From Bacteroidota bacterium (GTDB lineage Bacteria > Bacteroidota > Bacteroidia > Bacteroidales > Prolixibacteraceae): DNA of 40,735 nt. The stretch lies in assembly GCA_030698405.1 (NCBI GenBank), contig JAUYMU010000011.1:1-40735 (forward strand), written 5' to 3'. Each line of letters starts with the position of its first letter. Within the stretch, counting starts at the first letter, position 1. Both the position numbers and the translations under genes were made by a program. The notes under the pieces are model-generated. The model ran no database searches and was not told where the DNA came from. It was given only the letters and a program-made list of their open reading frames with translations. Positions 9,264 through 18,079 of this stretch are shown here, one piece after another.

Positions 9264-9269
9264 ATTTGA

Positions 9270-9277
9270 TACTTTTG
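9270..9277 (+). promoter_or_regulatory. -7 box of the U32 peptidase-family gene
   Basis: TACTTTTG is a perfect TAnnTTTG element 18 bases before the ATG. No -33 element is evident. The leader would be about 10 bases. Confidence 0.55.
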
Positions 9278-9295
9278 TGGTGTTAAAAATGTTCC

Positions 9296-11284
9296 ATGAC
9301 AAATAAAAGGCCCGAATTACTAGCTCCCGTTGGAAATGCAGAATCGTTTTATGCCGCCCTGAACGGTGGGGCTGATGCCGTTTTTATGGGGCTTCAGGAG
9401 TTTAACGCACGCGGAAGGGCCAGTAACTTTACCCGACCAATGCTTCAACTTGCGGTTAGTAAAGCACATGAAAAAAATGTCAAGGTTTACATTACACTTA
9501 ATACGCTGATAAAGAACAAGGAAATTGATCAACTGATCGATGTTTTGTCGTTTCTGAATTCGCTGAGAGTTGATGCGATTATCATTCAGGATTGGGGCGT
9601 TTATTTTATTGCCCGGAAATTTTTCCCAAAACTGGTTCTGCACGCAAGTACTCAAATGGGCAACCACAACTCGGTGGGCGTAAATTTTGCGGCTTCAAAA
9701 GGAATTGTACGCACCGTTCTGGCCCGTGAATTAACAATGCCCGAACTTGAAAAGATTGCAAAAGAAAGCAAGGCCGAACTCGAGCTGTTTGTACATGGCG
9801 CTTTGTGCTATTCTTTCTCCGGAATGTGCCTTTTCAGTAGTTATGCCGGCGGACAGGGCGCGAACCGCGGATTGTGCAAACAAAGTTGCCGCCGTTTGTA
9901 TCAGGATGGTGAGGAGCAGCACGCACTTTTTAGCCTGAAAGACAATCAGCAGCTTAGTAACCTGCAGAAAATCGTAGATCTCGGAATTCATTCATTAAAA
10001 ATTGAAGGCCGGATGAAATCTGCAGATTATGTGTTTCAGGTTTGCAAAGCCTATAGAATGGTGTTAAATAATCCGGGAAAAATGGTGGAGGCTGCCGAAA
10101 TGCTTGAGTCGGATACCGGGCGCGAAAAAACCTCCTACTTTTTGGGTGGCGACATCAGCGACGGAATTACAGATGATCCTTCAACCGGAAAACTGATCGG
10201 GAAAATTGCCGAAGTGACAAAAAACTTCATTTCTTTCCAAAGCAGTTTGCCGCTTGGCGATGGCTACCGTTTACGCATCAGGAATAAAAGTGAGGATGAT
10301 CAGTTGTACGTGAAAGTGGAGAATTTTAAACTGAATGGAAATCTTTACCAAATACCAACTGATTTGGCCGGAAAAATCAAAGAGGGCGACGATGTTTTGC
10401 TGGTCAGGCTGAAAAGCCAAAGTTTTTCGTCACGGTTGGGAAATGTGAATACTTTGCCTGAATTGAAAAAGCAATTTGTAAACAAGAATGAGATTAAAAA
10501 TAGCATCAGTTTTTCTGGAAAACCACAAGAGCCAATGCTGCTGGTTCGTGTCGGTAGCCCGGAATGGATTGCAAAACTGCGCTTCGAAGATTACGATGCA
10601 GTGATTCTTTCCTATAAAAAATCCGACTGGGAAAATTTCGATCCGAATGACACTTTGCTTCAGTCAAACCGGCAGAAAATACGCATCGAATTTCCCAAGT
10701 TTATTTCAGAAAATAACCTTGAATTTTACCGGAATCTGGCTGAAAGATTGGCCGCTTCAGGATTTAACCAGTTTTTCATCAGTCATTTGTCACAGAAAAT
10801 TTTGCTTCCCAAAGGTGCAAAAGTTAGTTGCAACGAGAATGTGTATGTATTGAATGATGCTGCAGCAAAGGCTTTAAACGATGAACAAATCAGCGATTTT
10901 ATTTATCCGCAGGAAAATGATCTGGAGAATTTGTTGTCGATGAAAAACCGGCAGGGGATTGTTCCGTTGTATTTTTATCCTGAATTGTTTTATTCGCGCA
11001 TGCCGGTCAAACCACATCAGGAATCAAAAATGTTTGCCGACGAGAACAACAAAAAATTCAGGATAGAAGTAAAAGATGGAATTACAATTGTTTATCCAAC
11101 CATTCCGGTTGCTTTGTTTCATTACCGCAATCAGTTGGAGAAGATTGGGTTCAACCGGTTTTTGATCGATTATTCAGGAGAAATAATGACTGCAAATGTA
11201 GTAAAGCGGATTCTGAAGAAGTTCATTAATTCCGAGTCTGTTCAGCCGTCAACAAGTTTTAACTTTAAGCTTGGACTAAAATAG
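9296..11284 (+). CDS. Peptidase U32 family protein with DUF3656-like C-terminus (RlhA/TrhP-type RNA hydroxylation)
   Basis: This 662-aa protein opens with ELLAPVGNAESFYAALNGGADAVFMG, typical of the U32 TIM-barrel. It has the family signature LFVHGALCYSFSGMCLFSS (about residues 164-182), followed by GANRGLCKQSCRRLY with further conserved cysteines. Although named peptidases, E. coli relatives RlhA (YdcP) and TrhP (YegQ) are needed for hydroxylation of 23S rRNA and of tRNA wobble uridine. The longer form with a C-terminal DUF3656-like region is the RlhA type, so rRNA hydroxylation is the likelier role, by inference. The gene is convergent with rho, with a 64-base gap containing an inverted repeat. 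Confidence 0.9.
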   Translation: MTNKRPELLAPVGNAESFYAALNGGADAVFMGLQEFNARGRASNFTRPMLQLAVSKAHEKNVKVYITLNTLIKNKEIDQLIDVLSFLNSLRVDAIIIQDWGVYFIARKFFPKLVLHASTQMGNHNSVGVNFAASKGIVRTVLARELTMPELEKIAKESKAELELFVHGALCYSFSGMCLFSSYAGGQGANRGLCKQSCRRLYQDGEEQHALFSLKDNQQLSNLQKIVDLGIHSLKIEGRMKSADYVFQVCKAYRMVLNNPGKMVEAAEMLESDTGREKTSYFLGGDISDGITDDPSTGKLIGKIAEVTKNFISFQSSLPLGDGYRLRIRNKSEDDQLYVKVENFKLNGNLYQIPTDLAGKIKEGDDVLLVRLKSQSFSSRLGNVNTLPELKKQFVNKNEIKNSISFSGKPQEPMLLVRVGSPEWIAKLRFEDYDAVILSYKKSDWENFDPNDTLLQSNRQKIRIEFPKFISENNLEFYRNLAERLAASGFNQFFISHLSQKILLPKGAKVSCNENVYVLNDAAAKALNDEQISDFIYPQENDLENLLSMKNRQGIVPLYFYPELFYSRMPVKPHQESKMFADENNKKFRIEVKDGITIVYPTIPVALFHYRNQLEKIGFNRFLIDYSGEIMTANVVKRILKKFINSESVQPSTSFNFKLGLK

Positions 11285-11287
11285 TCG

Positions 11288-11329
11288 CAGTGTTCAGTCT
11301 CAGTTGGCAGTATGCCTTTCTGAACACTG
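11288..11329. repeat. Inverted repeat between the convergent U32 and rho genes
   Basis: CAGTGTTCAG (11288-11297) is perfectly complementary to CTGAACACTG (11320-11329), with a 22-base loop. The second arm is partly repeated just after (GAACACTG). There is no T tract, so it is not a classic terminator. It resembles short palindromic intergenic repeats and may act on both convergent transcripts. Confidence 0.65.
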
Positions 11330-11348
11330 AACACTGTGACTGAATATT

Positions 11349-13247
11349 TTAGCCGTCGTTCATCGAAATCAGGAATTCTTCAATCGAATCAGTTCTCATG
11401 ATTCTGGTTTTAAGGAATTCCATTGCTTCGTTTGAGTTCATATCGCCAAGGAAATTGCGCAGGATGTAAATTTTATCGAGTACGCTTTTCGTCATCAGTA
11501 AATCTTCACGGCGGGTGCTCGATGCATTGATATCGACAGCAGGGAAAATACGTTTGTTCGATAATTTTCGGTCGAGCTGTAATTCCATGTTACCTGTACC
11601 TTTAAATTCTTCGAAGATCACTTCGTCCATCTTCGAACCGGTTTCGGTCAACGCAGTTGAAAGAATTGTGAGCGAGCCTCCTTCTTCGATGTTACGGGCT
11701 GCTCCAAAGAAACGTTTTGGTTTGTGTAGTGCATTTGCATCAACACCACCCGAAAGTACTTTTCCGGAAGCTGGTGAAACAGTATTGTATGCACGGGCCA
11801 AACGGGTAATTGAATCGAGCAGAATCACCACGTCATGTCCGCATTCTACAAGGCGTTTTGCTTTTTCGAGAACCATATTAGCCACCCGTACGTGACGTTC
11901 AGCCGGTTCATCAAAAGTTGAGGAGATAACTTCAGCGTTTACGTGGCGGGCCATGTCAGTAACCTCTTCCGGCCGCTCATCAATCAGCAGTACCATCATG
12001 TAAACTTCAGGATGATTGGCTGCAATTGCATTGGCTATTTCTTTGAGCAACATTGTTTTACCGGTTTTTGGCTGCGCTACAATTAATCCGCGCTGTCCTT
12101 TGCCGATAGGGGTGAACAGGTCGATAATCCTGGTGGAAATGTTATCGTGTCCGTTGCCGGTAATGTTGAATTTTTCGTTTGGAAACAAAGGAGTCAAGTG
12201 CTCGAAAGGCACACGATCGCGGATATAATCCGGTGTTCTTCCGTTGATCTCGATTACTTTAATTAATGGGAAATATTTTTCGCCCTCTTTTGGCGGGCGG
12301 ATTGTTCCGGTAACTGTATCTCCGGTTTTTAGTCCGAAAAGTTTGATTTGCGATTGAGAAACATAAATGTCATCAGGTGAGTTCAGGTAGTTGAAATCTG
12401 ATGAACGCAGGAATCCGTAGCCATCGACCATAATTTCCAAGACACCGGTATTGCTGATAATTCCATCAAATTCATAAGGTTTTTCCTGATTCGGTTGATG
12501 CTTAGGCTGTTTCGGACCTTGATTTTCGCGGTTCTCCCATTTCGGGTTATTCTCAAAGTTCTTTTTCTTATTCTGTGGTTCGACCTTTTTATCTTCCTGG
12601 GTATCTTGATCTACTTCATCCGTATTCACAAAATCCGACCTGTTTTCCTGTTTCTGAACAACGATAACTTTTTGTTCTTCAATTGGCTCCGAAACTGAAA
12701 TTTCAGGTTCATTCTCAATAATATCGTCCGGCATTAGAATTTCTTCTCTTACTTTCTGAGGTTGATTTTGATTTTTGTTTTGATTCGGATTTTGATTCGG
12801 GTTTGGTTTGTGTTTTTGTTGACCTGGATTTTGACCCTGATTGGATGATCCGGCTTTAATATGCTCTGTACGTGGCCTTTTCTTAATCTGAAATTCTCTT
12901 TTACCTTCTTTTTTTTGTTCGTTGGAAGAAGGATTTGCGGGTGTTTCAGTTACCACCTTTTCTTCAGATTTCACTTCAGTGGTTTCAGTACGCTTTTCTT
13001 CTTTTCTGAACCCAAATAATTTATTAAGAACCGAAGTTTCCTCACGTTTGGGTTGATTCAAATCGCGGGGTGATTTAAATTTTCTTTCTTCAGGTTTTTT
13101 TTCTGAAGCTTTAATTGCCTGAATGTCAAGTATCTTGTAGATAAGATCTTGTTTTTTATAAGATTCAACTTTTTTAATATCAAGCTCTTTTGCAATATCT
13201 TTTAAGTCAGGTAGAAGTTTTCTGCTTAATTCAATAATATCATACAT
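11349..13247 (-). CDS. rho: Transcription termination factor Rho with long disordered insertion
   Basis: Rho is a hexameric RNA helicase that ends transcription. From ATG 13247 the protein is 632 aa, against about 420 in E. coli. It has an N-terminal Rho_N helical domain (residues 1-45), then about 210 residues rich in Lys, Glu, Asn, Gln and Pro (for example [19 protein letters not shown]). The RNA-binding cold-shock-like domain ([15 protein letters not shown], about 263-340) follows. The ATPase core has Walker [13 protein letters not shown] (about 385), [13 protein letters not shown], Walker [16 protein letters not shown] (about 474) and [20 protein letters not shown]. Such insertions are typical of Bacteroidota; in Bacteroides thetaiotaomicron the equivalent region drives phase separation of Rho. 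Longer readings up to 13379 contain no ATG with coding character and would overlap the promoter. Confidence 0.97.
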   Translation of the reverse strand: MYDIIELSRKLLPDLKDIAKELDIKKVESYKKQDLIYKILDIQAIKASEKKPEERKFKSPRDLNQPKREETSVLNKLFGFRKEEKRTETTEVKSEEKVVTETPANPSSNEQKKEGKREFQIKKRPRTEHIKAGSSNQGQNPGQQKHKPNPNQNPNQNKNQNQPQKVREEILMPDDIIENEPEISVSEPIEEQKVIVVQKQENRSDFVNTDEVDQDTQEDKKVEPQNKKKNFENNPKWENRENQGPKQPKHQPNQEKPYEFDGIISNTGVLEIMVDGYGFLRSSDFNYLNSPDDIYVSQSQIKLFGLKTGDTVTGTIRPPKEGEKYFPLIKVIEINGRTPDYIRDRVPFEHLTPLFPNEKFNITGNGHDNISTRIIDLFTPIGKGQRGLIVAQPKTGKTMLLKEIANAIAANHPEVYMMVLLIDERPEEVTDMARHVNAEVISSTFDEPAERHVRVANMVLEKAKRLVECGHDVVILLDSITRLARAYNTVSPASGKVLSGGVDANALHKPKRFFGAARNIEEGGSLTILSTALTETGSKMDEVIFEEFKGTGNMELQLDRKLSNKRIFPAVDINASSTRREDLLMTKSVLDKIYILRNFLGDMNSNEAMEFLKTRIMRTDSIEEFLISMNDG

Positions 13248-13348
13248 AATTTTTGATTGATTTGTTAATATCCAAAAGGTCAAGTAATTGAAAAAAAAAG
13301 TTTTGGAATTGATAATTTGGATAATCAGTACTTGTTCGAAATTTTTTG

Positions 13349-13379
13349 CAAGTATAGTCAAATCCTTATAACTTGACAA
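13349..13379 (-). promoter_or_regulatory. Probable rho promoter
   Basis: On the minus strand, TTG (13379-13377), a 20-base spacer and TATACTTG (13356-13349) match the -33/-7 pattern with one mismatch in the -7 box. It would give a leader of about 95 bases before ATG 13247. Confidence 0.5.
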
Positions 13380-13679
13380 GCAAATGTTGATTTATTCAAT
13401 TCCCGGAGACTAAAAGTGATCAGTTATTTCGGATTTTGATTCAGTTTCCAATTTCATTCTACAATGAAATTTACCATTCGAACCTCAAAACGAACCATTC
13501 GCAGGGAAATTCGTACAGTTCATGAAATTTCATTTATAAAATTATTCCAATAAATCAATTGTTATTACTTTCGGCACTGAGAAATATCATTTCTTAATCC
13601 AAAAAATGGTGACTATTCTCATAGCATAAATAAACTTTTTATTTGCCTTAGATGTTTTAAAACAATAAATGATTTCAAA
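13380..13679. other. rho-rpoD divergent intergenic region with two inverted repeats
   Basis: No gene is visible. A perfect 9-bp inverted repeat with a four-base loop lies at 13449-13470 (AATTTCATT, CTAC, AATGAAATT), and a 12-bp palindrome ATGAAATTTCAT at 13522-13533. Both contain the same ATGAAAT/ATTTCAT word about 65 bases apart, so they may be two sites for one DNA-binding protein. No convincing -7 box was found for rpoD. Confidence 0.5.
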
Positions 13680-14540
13680 ATGAGACAGCTTAAAATTGCC
13701 AAACAGGTTACGAACAGGGAATCATTGTCGCTTGATAAATACCTGCACGAAATTGGACGCGTCGATTTAATTAGTGCTGAGGAAGAAGTTGAATTGGCGA
13801 AGCGGATCAAAAAAGGTGATAAAGATGCGCTTGAAAGAATGATAACCGCAAACTTGCGATTTGTTGTTTCTGTTGCAAAGCAATACCAAAACCAGGGTCT
13901 TAGCTTGCCCGATTTAATTAATGAAGGAAACCTGGGTTTGATTAAAGCCGCTCAGCGTTATGACGAAACCCGCGGATTTAAATTTATATCATACGGAGTT
14001 TGGTGGATTCGCCAGGCTATTCTTCAGGCGTTGGCCGAACAGGCAAGAATTGTGAGGTTGCCTTTAAATAAAATTGGTTCAATCACCCGAATCAACAGGA
14101 CTTTCAATAAGCTTGAACAGGAATATCAGCGTGAACCAACTTCTGATGAAGTAGCTTTCTTGCTTGAAACTTCCAGCGAAGTTATTGAGGATGCAATGAA
14201 AGTTTCTTCGCATCATGTTTCAATGGATGCCCCGATTTTTGATGAGGAAGGTAATAGTTTATATGATGTAATTTTAAACGAAGATTCTCCCAGTCCTGAT
14301 CAGGGATTAATGAAATCCTCACTCAGTAATGAAATTGACCGTACATTATCTACTTTAGGTGAGCGTGAAGCAGATATAATTCGTTATTTCTTTGGATTAT
14401 GCGGACATCGTCAACATACACTTGAAGAAATTAGCGATGAATTCGGACTTACCAGGGAACGGGTGCGACAGATAAAGGAGAAGACCATCAAAAAAATGAG
14501 AAACCATTACCGAAACAGATTGCTAAAATCGTATCTATAA
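13680..14540 (+). CDS. rpoD: Primary sigma factor (sigma-70 family, RpoD/SigA)
   Basis: This 286-aa housekeeping sigma factor directs RNA polymerase to the TTTG/TAnnTTTG promoters seen across this window. It contains region 1.2 (SLDKYLHEIGRVDLISAEEE), region 2 with LPDLINEGNLGLIKAAQRYD and KFISYGVWWIRQAI, region 3, and region 4 with the helix-turn-helix HTLEEISDEFGLTRERVRQI (about residues 246-265). Region 1.1 and the long non-conserved region of E. coli RpoD are absent, as usual in Bacteroidota. It is transcribed away from rho and ends at a strong terminator 8 bases past the stop. Confidence 0.97.
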   Translation: MRQLKIAKQVTNRESLSLDKYLHEIGRVDLISAEEEVELAKRIKKGDKDALERMITANLRFVVSVAKQYQNQGLSLPDLINEGNLGLIKAAQRYDETRGFKFISYGVWWIRQAILQALAEQARIVRLPLNKIGSITRINRTFNKLEQEYQREPTSDEVAFLLETSSEVIEDAMKVSSHHVSMDAPIFDEEGNSLYDVILNEDSPSPDQGLMKSSLSNEIDRTLSTLGEREADIIRYFFGLCGHRQHTLEEISDEFGLTRERVRQIKEKTIKKMRNHYRNRLLKSYL

Positions 14541-14547
14541 TATAGGT

Positions 14548-14573
14548 AAAGCTGCATCGTGCAGCTTTTTTTT
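14548..14573 (+). terminator. Rho-independent terminator of rpoD
   Basis: A 9-bp perfect stem, AAAGCTGCA, loop TCG, TGCAGCTTT, runs into a T tract starting 8 bases after the stop codon. Confidence 0.93.
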
Positions 14574-14604
14574 GCTCCTGTTTTTTATAGCACGGATAAA
14601 ATCT

Positions 14605-14612
14605 TACTTTTG
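14605..14612 (+). promoter_or_regulatory. -7 box of rpe
   Basis: TACTTTTG is a perfect TAnnTTTG element 18 bases upstream of ATG 14631. It argues against the longer reading of rpe from 14559, which would begin inside the rpoD terminator. Confidence 0.6.
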
Positions 14613-14630
14613 AAACAAAATATATCCTCC

Positions 14631-15278
14631 ATGAAACTTGTTGCACCTTCAATTCTGGCCGCTAATTTCAACCGTCTTGGTGATGAAATTGAGATGATAA
14701 ATAACAGTGAAGCTGATTTTGTTCACTGCGATATAATGGATGGTGTTTTTGTTCCGAATATTTCCTACGGCTTGCCAATCGTTGAACATGTTCATAGAAT
14801 ATCACAAAAACCATTGGATGTGCACCTGATGATTGTTAATCCCGACAGGTACATTAATGAATTTCACAAAGCCGGGGCGACCATAATAACGGTACATTAC
14901 GAAGCATGTACTCATCTGCACCGCACTGTTCAGCAAATAAAAGATCTTGGCATTCAGGCAAGCGTTTGTCTGAATCCACATTCGCCGGTGGCATTGCTAA
15001 GCGATATAATTGAAGATTTGGACATGGTGTTGCTCATGTCGGTTAACCCGGGATTTGGCGGGCAGAAATTCATTGAAAATACTTACCGAAAGATTGCACA
15101 GTTGAAAGACCTTATTATTCAGCGCAATTCAAAAGCCATGATTGAAATTGATGGCGGGGTTAATTTCGAGGTGGGAGAGAAGCTCTACAATGCCGGGGCT
15201 GATGTTTTGGTGGCCGGAAGTTTTGTTTTTGGATCGGAAAATCCCATTGAAACGATTGCTGCGCTGAAACGACTATGA
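14631..15278 (+). CDS. rpe: Ribulose-phosphate 3-epimerase
   Basis: This 215-aa TIM-barrel enzyme of the pentose phosphate pathway interconverts D-ribulose 5-phosphate and D-xylulose 5-phosphate. It begins MKLVAPSILAANF and shows the metal and catalytic motifs HCDIMDGVFVPN, DVHLMIVNPD, VNPGFGGQKF and IEIDGGV, all typical of active family members. Length matches the family (about 215-225). Start ATG 14631 is fixed by the conserved N-terminus and the -7 box. Its last 6 bases overlap, tail to tail, the end of the FeoB-associated protein gene on the other strand, with no terminator between them. Confidence 0.97.
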   Translation: MKLVAPSILAANFNRLGDEIEMINNSEADFVHCDIMDGVFVPNISYGLPIVEHVHRISQKPLDVHLMIVNPDRYINEFHKAGATIITVHYEACTHLHRTVQQIKDLGIQASVCLNPHSPVALLSDIIEDLDMVLLMSVNPGFGGQKFIENTYRKIAQLKDLIIQRNSKAMIEIDGGVNFEVGEKLYNAGADVLVAGSFVFGSENPIETIAALKRL

Positions 15279-15473
15279 GTAAAAGCTGTACTGATCGTTC
15301 TTATTAAATTTGGGTTTGTTTGCCACGTGCAGTTCCTTTAATGAACAACCAGATGAACATCCGCCGCATTTTGATACTTTTTTCTTGGTTAAATTGAAAA
15401 ACTGAAGGATTCTGAAACCCAGAACTCCGAATGCAGCTGCAATAATTATATATGCGATAATATCCTGAACCAT
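15273..15473 (-). CDS. FeoB-associated Cys-rich membrane protein
   Basis: This 66-aa protein has one N-terminal transmembrane helix (IIAYIIIAAAFGVLGF) and a cytoplasmic-type cysteine motif CGGCSSGC. Such small proteins commonly follow feoB in Bacteroidota and Firmicutes and are thought to support ferrous iron transport, perhaps like FeoC. It follows the feoAB stop by 36 bases on the same strand, which fits cotranscription. The 3' end overlaps rpe by 6 bases. Confidence 0.88.
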   Translation of the reverse strand: MVQDIIAYIIIAAAFGVLGFRILQFFNLTKKKVSKCGGCSSGCSLKELHVANKPKFNKNDQYSFYS

Positions 15474-15509
15474 AACTGTAATTTTAAATATTTGGCTGAA
15501 AACCAGCTT

Positions 15510-17930
15510 CTATGCCAAAAAAGTTGCAATATTAAACACGAGAAAAGAGATAATCCACGCCACCGCAGTAGTATATACAACTGTAAATATTGCCCATTTC
15601 AACTTTCCTGATTCATTCTTAATTGTAGCTATAACACCGATGCAGGGGAAATAGATCAACACAAAAGCCAAAAAAGAAAGTGCAACCGGAGTTGAAAATA
15701 CCAATTCGCCCCTTCTTTCTCCTGAAATAAACCTTTCCTGCTGAAGTTTACTGCTCAACCCGGCACTATTTTCATCATCAACCTGGTACAAAACTCCCAT
15801 TGTGCTTACAATTATTTCTTTTGCTGGTAGTCCGGCCAACAGGCTGATACTCATTTTCCAATCGAAACCCAGGGGATCCATTACAGGCTGAACAAAATGA
15901 CCAATCTGGCCAAGATAGCTGTTTTGTAACCTATGGCTTTTTTGATCAAAATCTGCCTGAATACTCACAGAATCTGTTTGCATAACGGTTGAAATCTCCG
16001 CTGTATGCTCTCTTGGGAAATATCCCAATGCCCAAATTATAACCACTCCTATAAGTATTACCCCACCAATTTTCTGAAGGTATTGTTGTGTTTTGTCCCA
16101 CATGTGTACAACAATGTTTTTCACCGTGGGAAGGCGATAGGGTGGGAGTTCCAATACAAAAGGTGTTTCTTTATTTCTGAAAATGGTTTTATTCAGCAAT
16201 TGTGCTGTCAGAAACGCAATTAGTATTCCGGCGAAATAAATACTGCTCAATACCAAAGCCGGATGTTGCGGAAAAAATGCCGTGATAAAAAGCACATAAA
16301 CCGGAAGCCGCGCACTGCACGACATAAATGGAATAATAAGCATGGTGAGCAAACGATCGCCGGGACTCCGCAAAGTACGTGTTGCCATTATTGCCGGCAC
16401 ATTGCATCCAAAACCCATTACCATCGGGATAAACGAACGTCCGTGGAGGCCGAACCGGTGCATGATTTTATCCATGATGAAAGCAGCCCTGGCCATGTAG
16501 CCCGTATCTTCCATAAATGAAATAAAAAGAAACAGAATCAGAATATTCGGCAGAAAAACAAGCACACTGCCTGTTCCGTCAATAATTCCGTTTATAAGCA
16601 AATCCCTGAGCATTCCGTCGGGCATCATATTCGAAACAATACTGCTTATAAAAGCTACCAGGCTTTCGATCCAGCCCATCGGATAGGCGCCCAGTTTAAA
16701 TGTTGAATAAAACGCAATAGAAATTGAAAGCAGGAATATCGGAAATCCAAAATAGGTATGCGTCAGTATATTGTCGATTTTCTCGGAAGTATTGATAATG
16801 CGCTTTTCTTTTTGCCTGAATGTTTCTTTCAGCGCTCCGGAAATAAAGCCATATTTAGCATCGGTTATAACAGTCTCACTGTCTTCGTTGTATATTCGTT
16901 CAATCCGCCGGATTTCATTCTGAGCGGTGTTTTTTATTTCAATATAGTTGGGATACGATTCCAATGAAAGGTCGGTCTGTTTATCCCGCTCCAGAAGCTT
17001 GATGGCTAAAAACCTGGAAGAAATATTGTCAGTAATCGGTTTTTCAAGCTTGATTTTAGTCCTCAGTTTCAGAATTGAATCTTCCAGTTCAGTGCCATAA
17101 TTGATGTGAATATGGCGCACGATCGGATCGAGATCCTCATACACCTCAATGATTTTATACAGAAGTTCAGTAATTCCTGTTCCTTTGGAGCTTACAGTAG
17201 GAATTATCGGTATTCCCATTAATTTGCCAAGGCTTTGATAATCAAACTTCACCTTGCTTTTTAATAGCTCATCGTACATGTTCAAAGCAATAATTACTTT
17301 GATGTCCATGTCGATCAGTTGGGTTGTCAGGAAAAGATTTCGTTCCAGGTTGGACGAATCGATCACATTGATCACAATATCAGGAGTTTCATTCATGATG
17401 AAATTCCTGACATAAATTTCTTCGGGTGAATAGGCTGTCAGCGAGTAGGTACCGGGTAAGTCGAAAATATTAAAGTTATAACCATTTTGAGTGAAAGTAG
17501 CTTTTTTCGCGTCAACAGTTACTCCGCTGTAATTTCCAACATGTTCTTTTGATCCGGAGAGAAAATTAAACAAGGTTGTTTTGCCGCAATTTGGATTTCC
17601 AACCAATGCGATATTAATTGTTCTTTCTTTTTCTTTTACCGATACTTTGAGGTTCTCTAGGTCAATTACCCCTTCATAGTTCTGTGTAAATTGTGACAGT
17701 ACATCAGATTGACTTACTACTTCAATTAAATTGGCTTCAGTTCGGCGGAGGGTAATGTTGTAGTCAAGTATTTTATACTCAATCGGTCCGTTGAAAGGGG
17801 CATTCTTTATTACGGTCACTTCTTTCCCTTTTACAAATCCCATTTCGGTGATCCTTTTGCGAAAAGAACCATGCCCCAGAACTTTTGTAATAATAACAGT
17901 CTCTTTATTTTTTACTTCAGAAAGCCTCAC
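15510..17930 (-). CDS. feoB: FeoA-FeoB fusion, ferrous iron transport protein B
   Basis: This 806-aa protein imports Fe2+ across the inner membrane. The N-terminal 75 residues form a FeoA (SH3-like) domain. A linker and the GTPase domain follow, with G1 GNPNCGKTTLFN (about 112), G3 DLPGTYS (about 156) and G4 NMYD (about 215), then the helical FeoB domain. The C-terminal membrane part carries the two Gate segments, including the cysteine-containing GFGCNVPAIMATRTL. FeoA-FeoB fusion is common in Bacteroidota. The start is GTG 17930, the only one that keeps the whole FeoA domain, since the first in-frame ATG lies 29 codons inside it. It is divergent from the 18080 gene. I see no convincing Fur-type box. 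Confidence 0.95.
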   Translation of the reverse strand: MRLSEVKNKETVIITKVLGHGSFRKRITEMGFVKGKEVTVIKNAPFNGPIEYKILDYNITLRRTEANLIEVVSQSDVLSQFTQNYEGVIDLENLKVSVKEKERTINIALVGNPNCGKTTLFNFLSGSKEHVGNYSGVTVDAKKATFTQNGYNFNIFDLPGTYSLTAYSPEEIYVRNFIMNETPDIVINVIDSSNLERNLFLTTQLIDMDIKVIIALNMYDELLKSKVKFDYQSLGKLMGIPIIPTVSSKGTGITELLYKIIEVYEDLDPIVRHIHINYGTELEDSILKLRTKIKLEKPITDNISSRFLAIKLLERDKQTDLSLESYPNYIEIKNTAQNEIRRIERIYNEDSETVITDAKYGFISGALKETFRQKEKRIINTSEKIDNILTHTYFGFPIFLLSISIAFYSTFKLGAYPMGWIESLVAFISSIVSNMMPDGMLRDLLINGIIDGTGSVLVFLPNILILFLFISFMEDTGYMARAAFIMDKIMHRFGLHGRSFIPMVMGFGCNVPAIMATRTLRSPGDRLLTMLIIPFMSCSARLPVYVLFITAFFPQHPALVLSSIYFAGILIAFLTAQLLNKTIFRNKETPFVLELPPYRLPTVKNIVVHMWDKTQQYLQKIGGVILIGVVIIWALGYFPREHTAEISTVMQTDSVSIQADFDQKSHRLQNSYLGQIGHFVQPVMDPLGFDWKMSISLLAGLPAKEIIVSTMGVLYQVDDENSAGLSSKLQQERFISGERRGELVFSTPVALSFLAFVLIYFPCIGVIATIKNESGKLKWAIFTVVYTTAVAWIISFLVFNIATFLA

Positions 17931-18027
17931 AATAACCTTTTAAGATACTAAGCTAATTTAAACCAAATAAGAATAACGCTGTAAAGATATCCAAGTTTTT
18001 ACAAAATGTTTTAAAAATAAAGTTTTG

Positions 18028-18059
18028 TTGATAAATCAAATTTGATTAAATTACATTTG
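18028..18059 (+). promoter_or_regulatory. Promoter of the 18080-19109 two-gene unit
   Basis: TTG (18028-18030), a 21-base spacer and a perfect -7 TACATTTG (18052-18059) lie just upstream of the ATG at 18080. The spacer contains a 14-bp palindrome. Confidence 0.65.
18034..18047. promoter_or_regulatory. 14-bp perfect palindrome within the promoter spacer, possible operator
   Basis: AATCAAATTTGATT is its own reverse complement and sits between the -33 and -7 elements of the downstream unit, in the gap shared with divergent feoAB. A bound dimer here would block that promoter and could also affect feoAB. The identity of any regulator is unknown. Confidence 0.45.
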
Positions 18060-18079
18060 TTGCACCTGAAAACAATTTT

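Noticed and set aside
13248-13379. Longer N-terminus of Rho
   Set aside because: The extension is AT-rich, overlaps the probable promoter, and the family N-terminus begins at [15 protein letters not shown].
14559-14630. Longer N-terminus of ribulose-phosphate epimerase
   Set aside because: It would begin in the rpoD terminator and upstream of the -7 box; the family starts at MKLVAPSILAANF.
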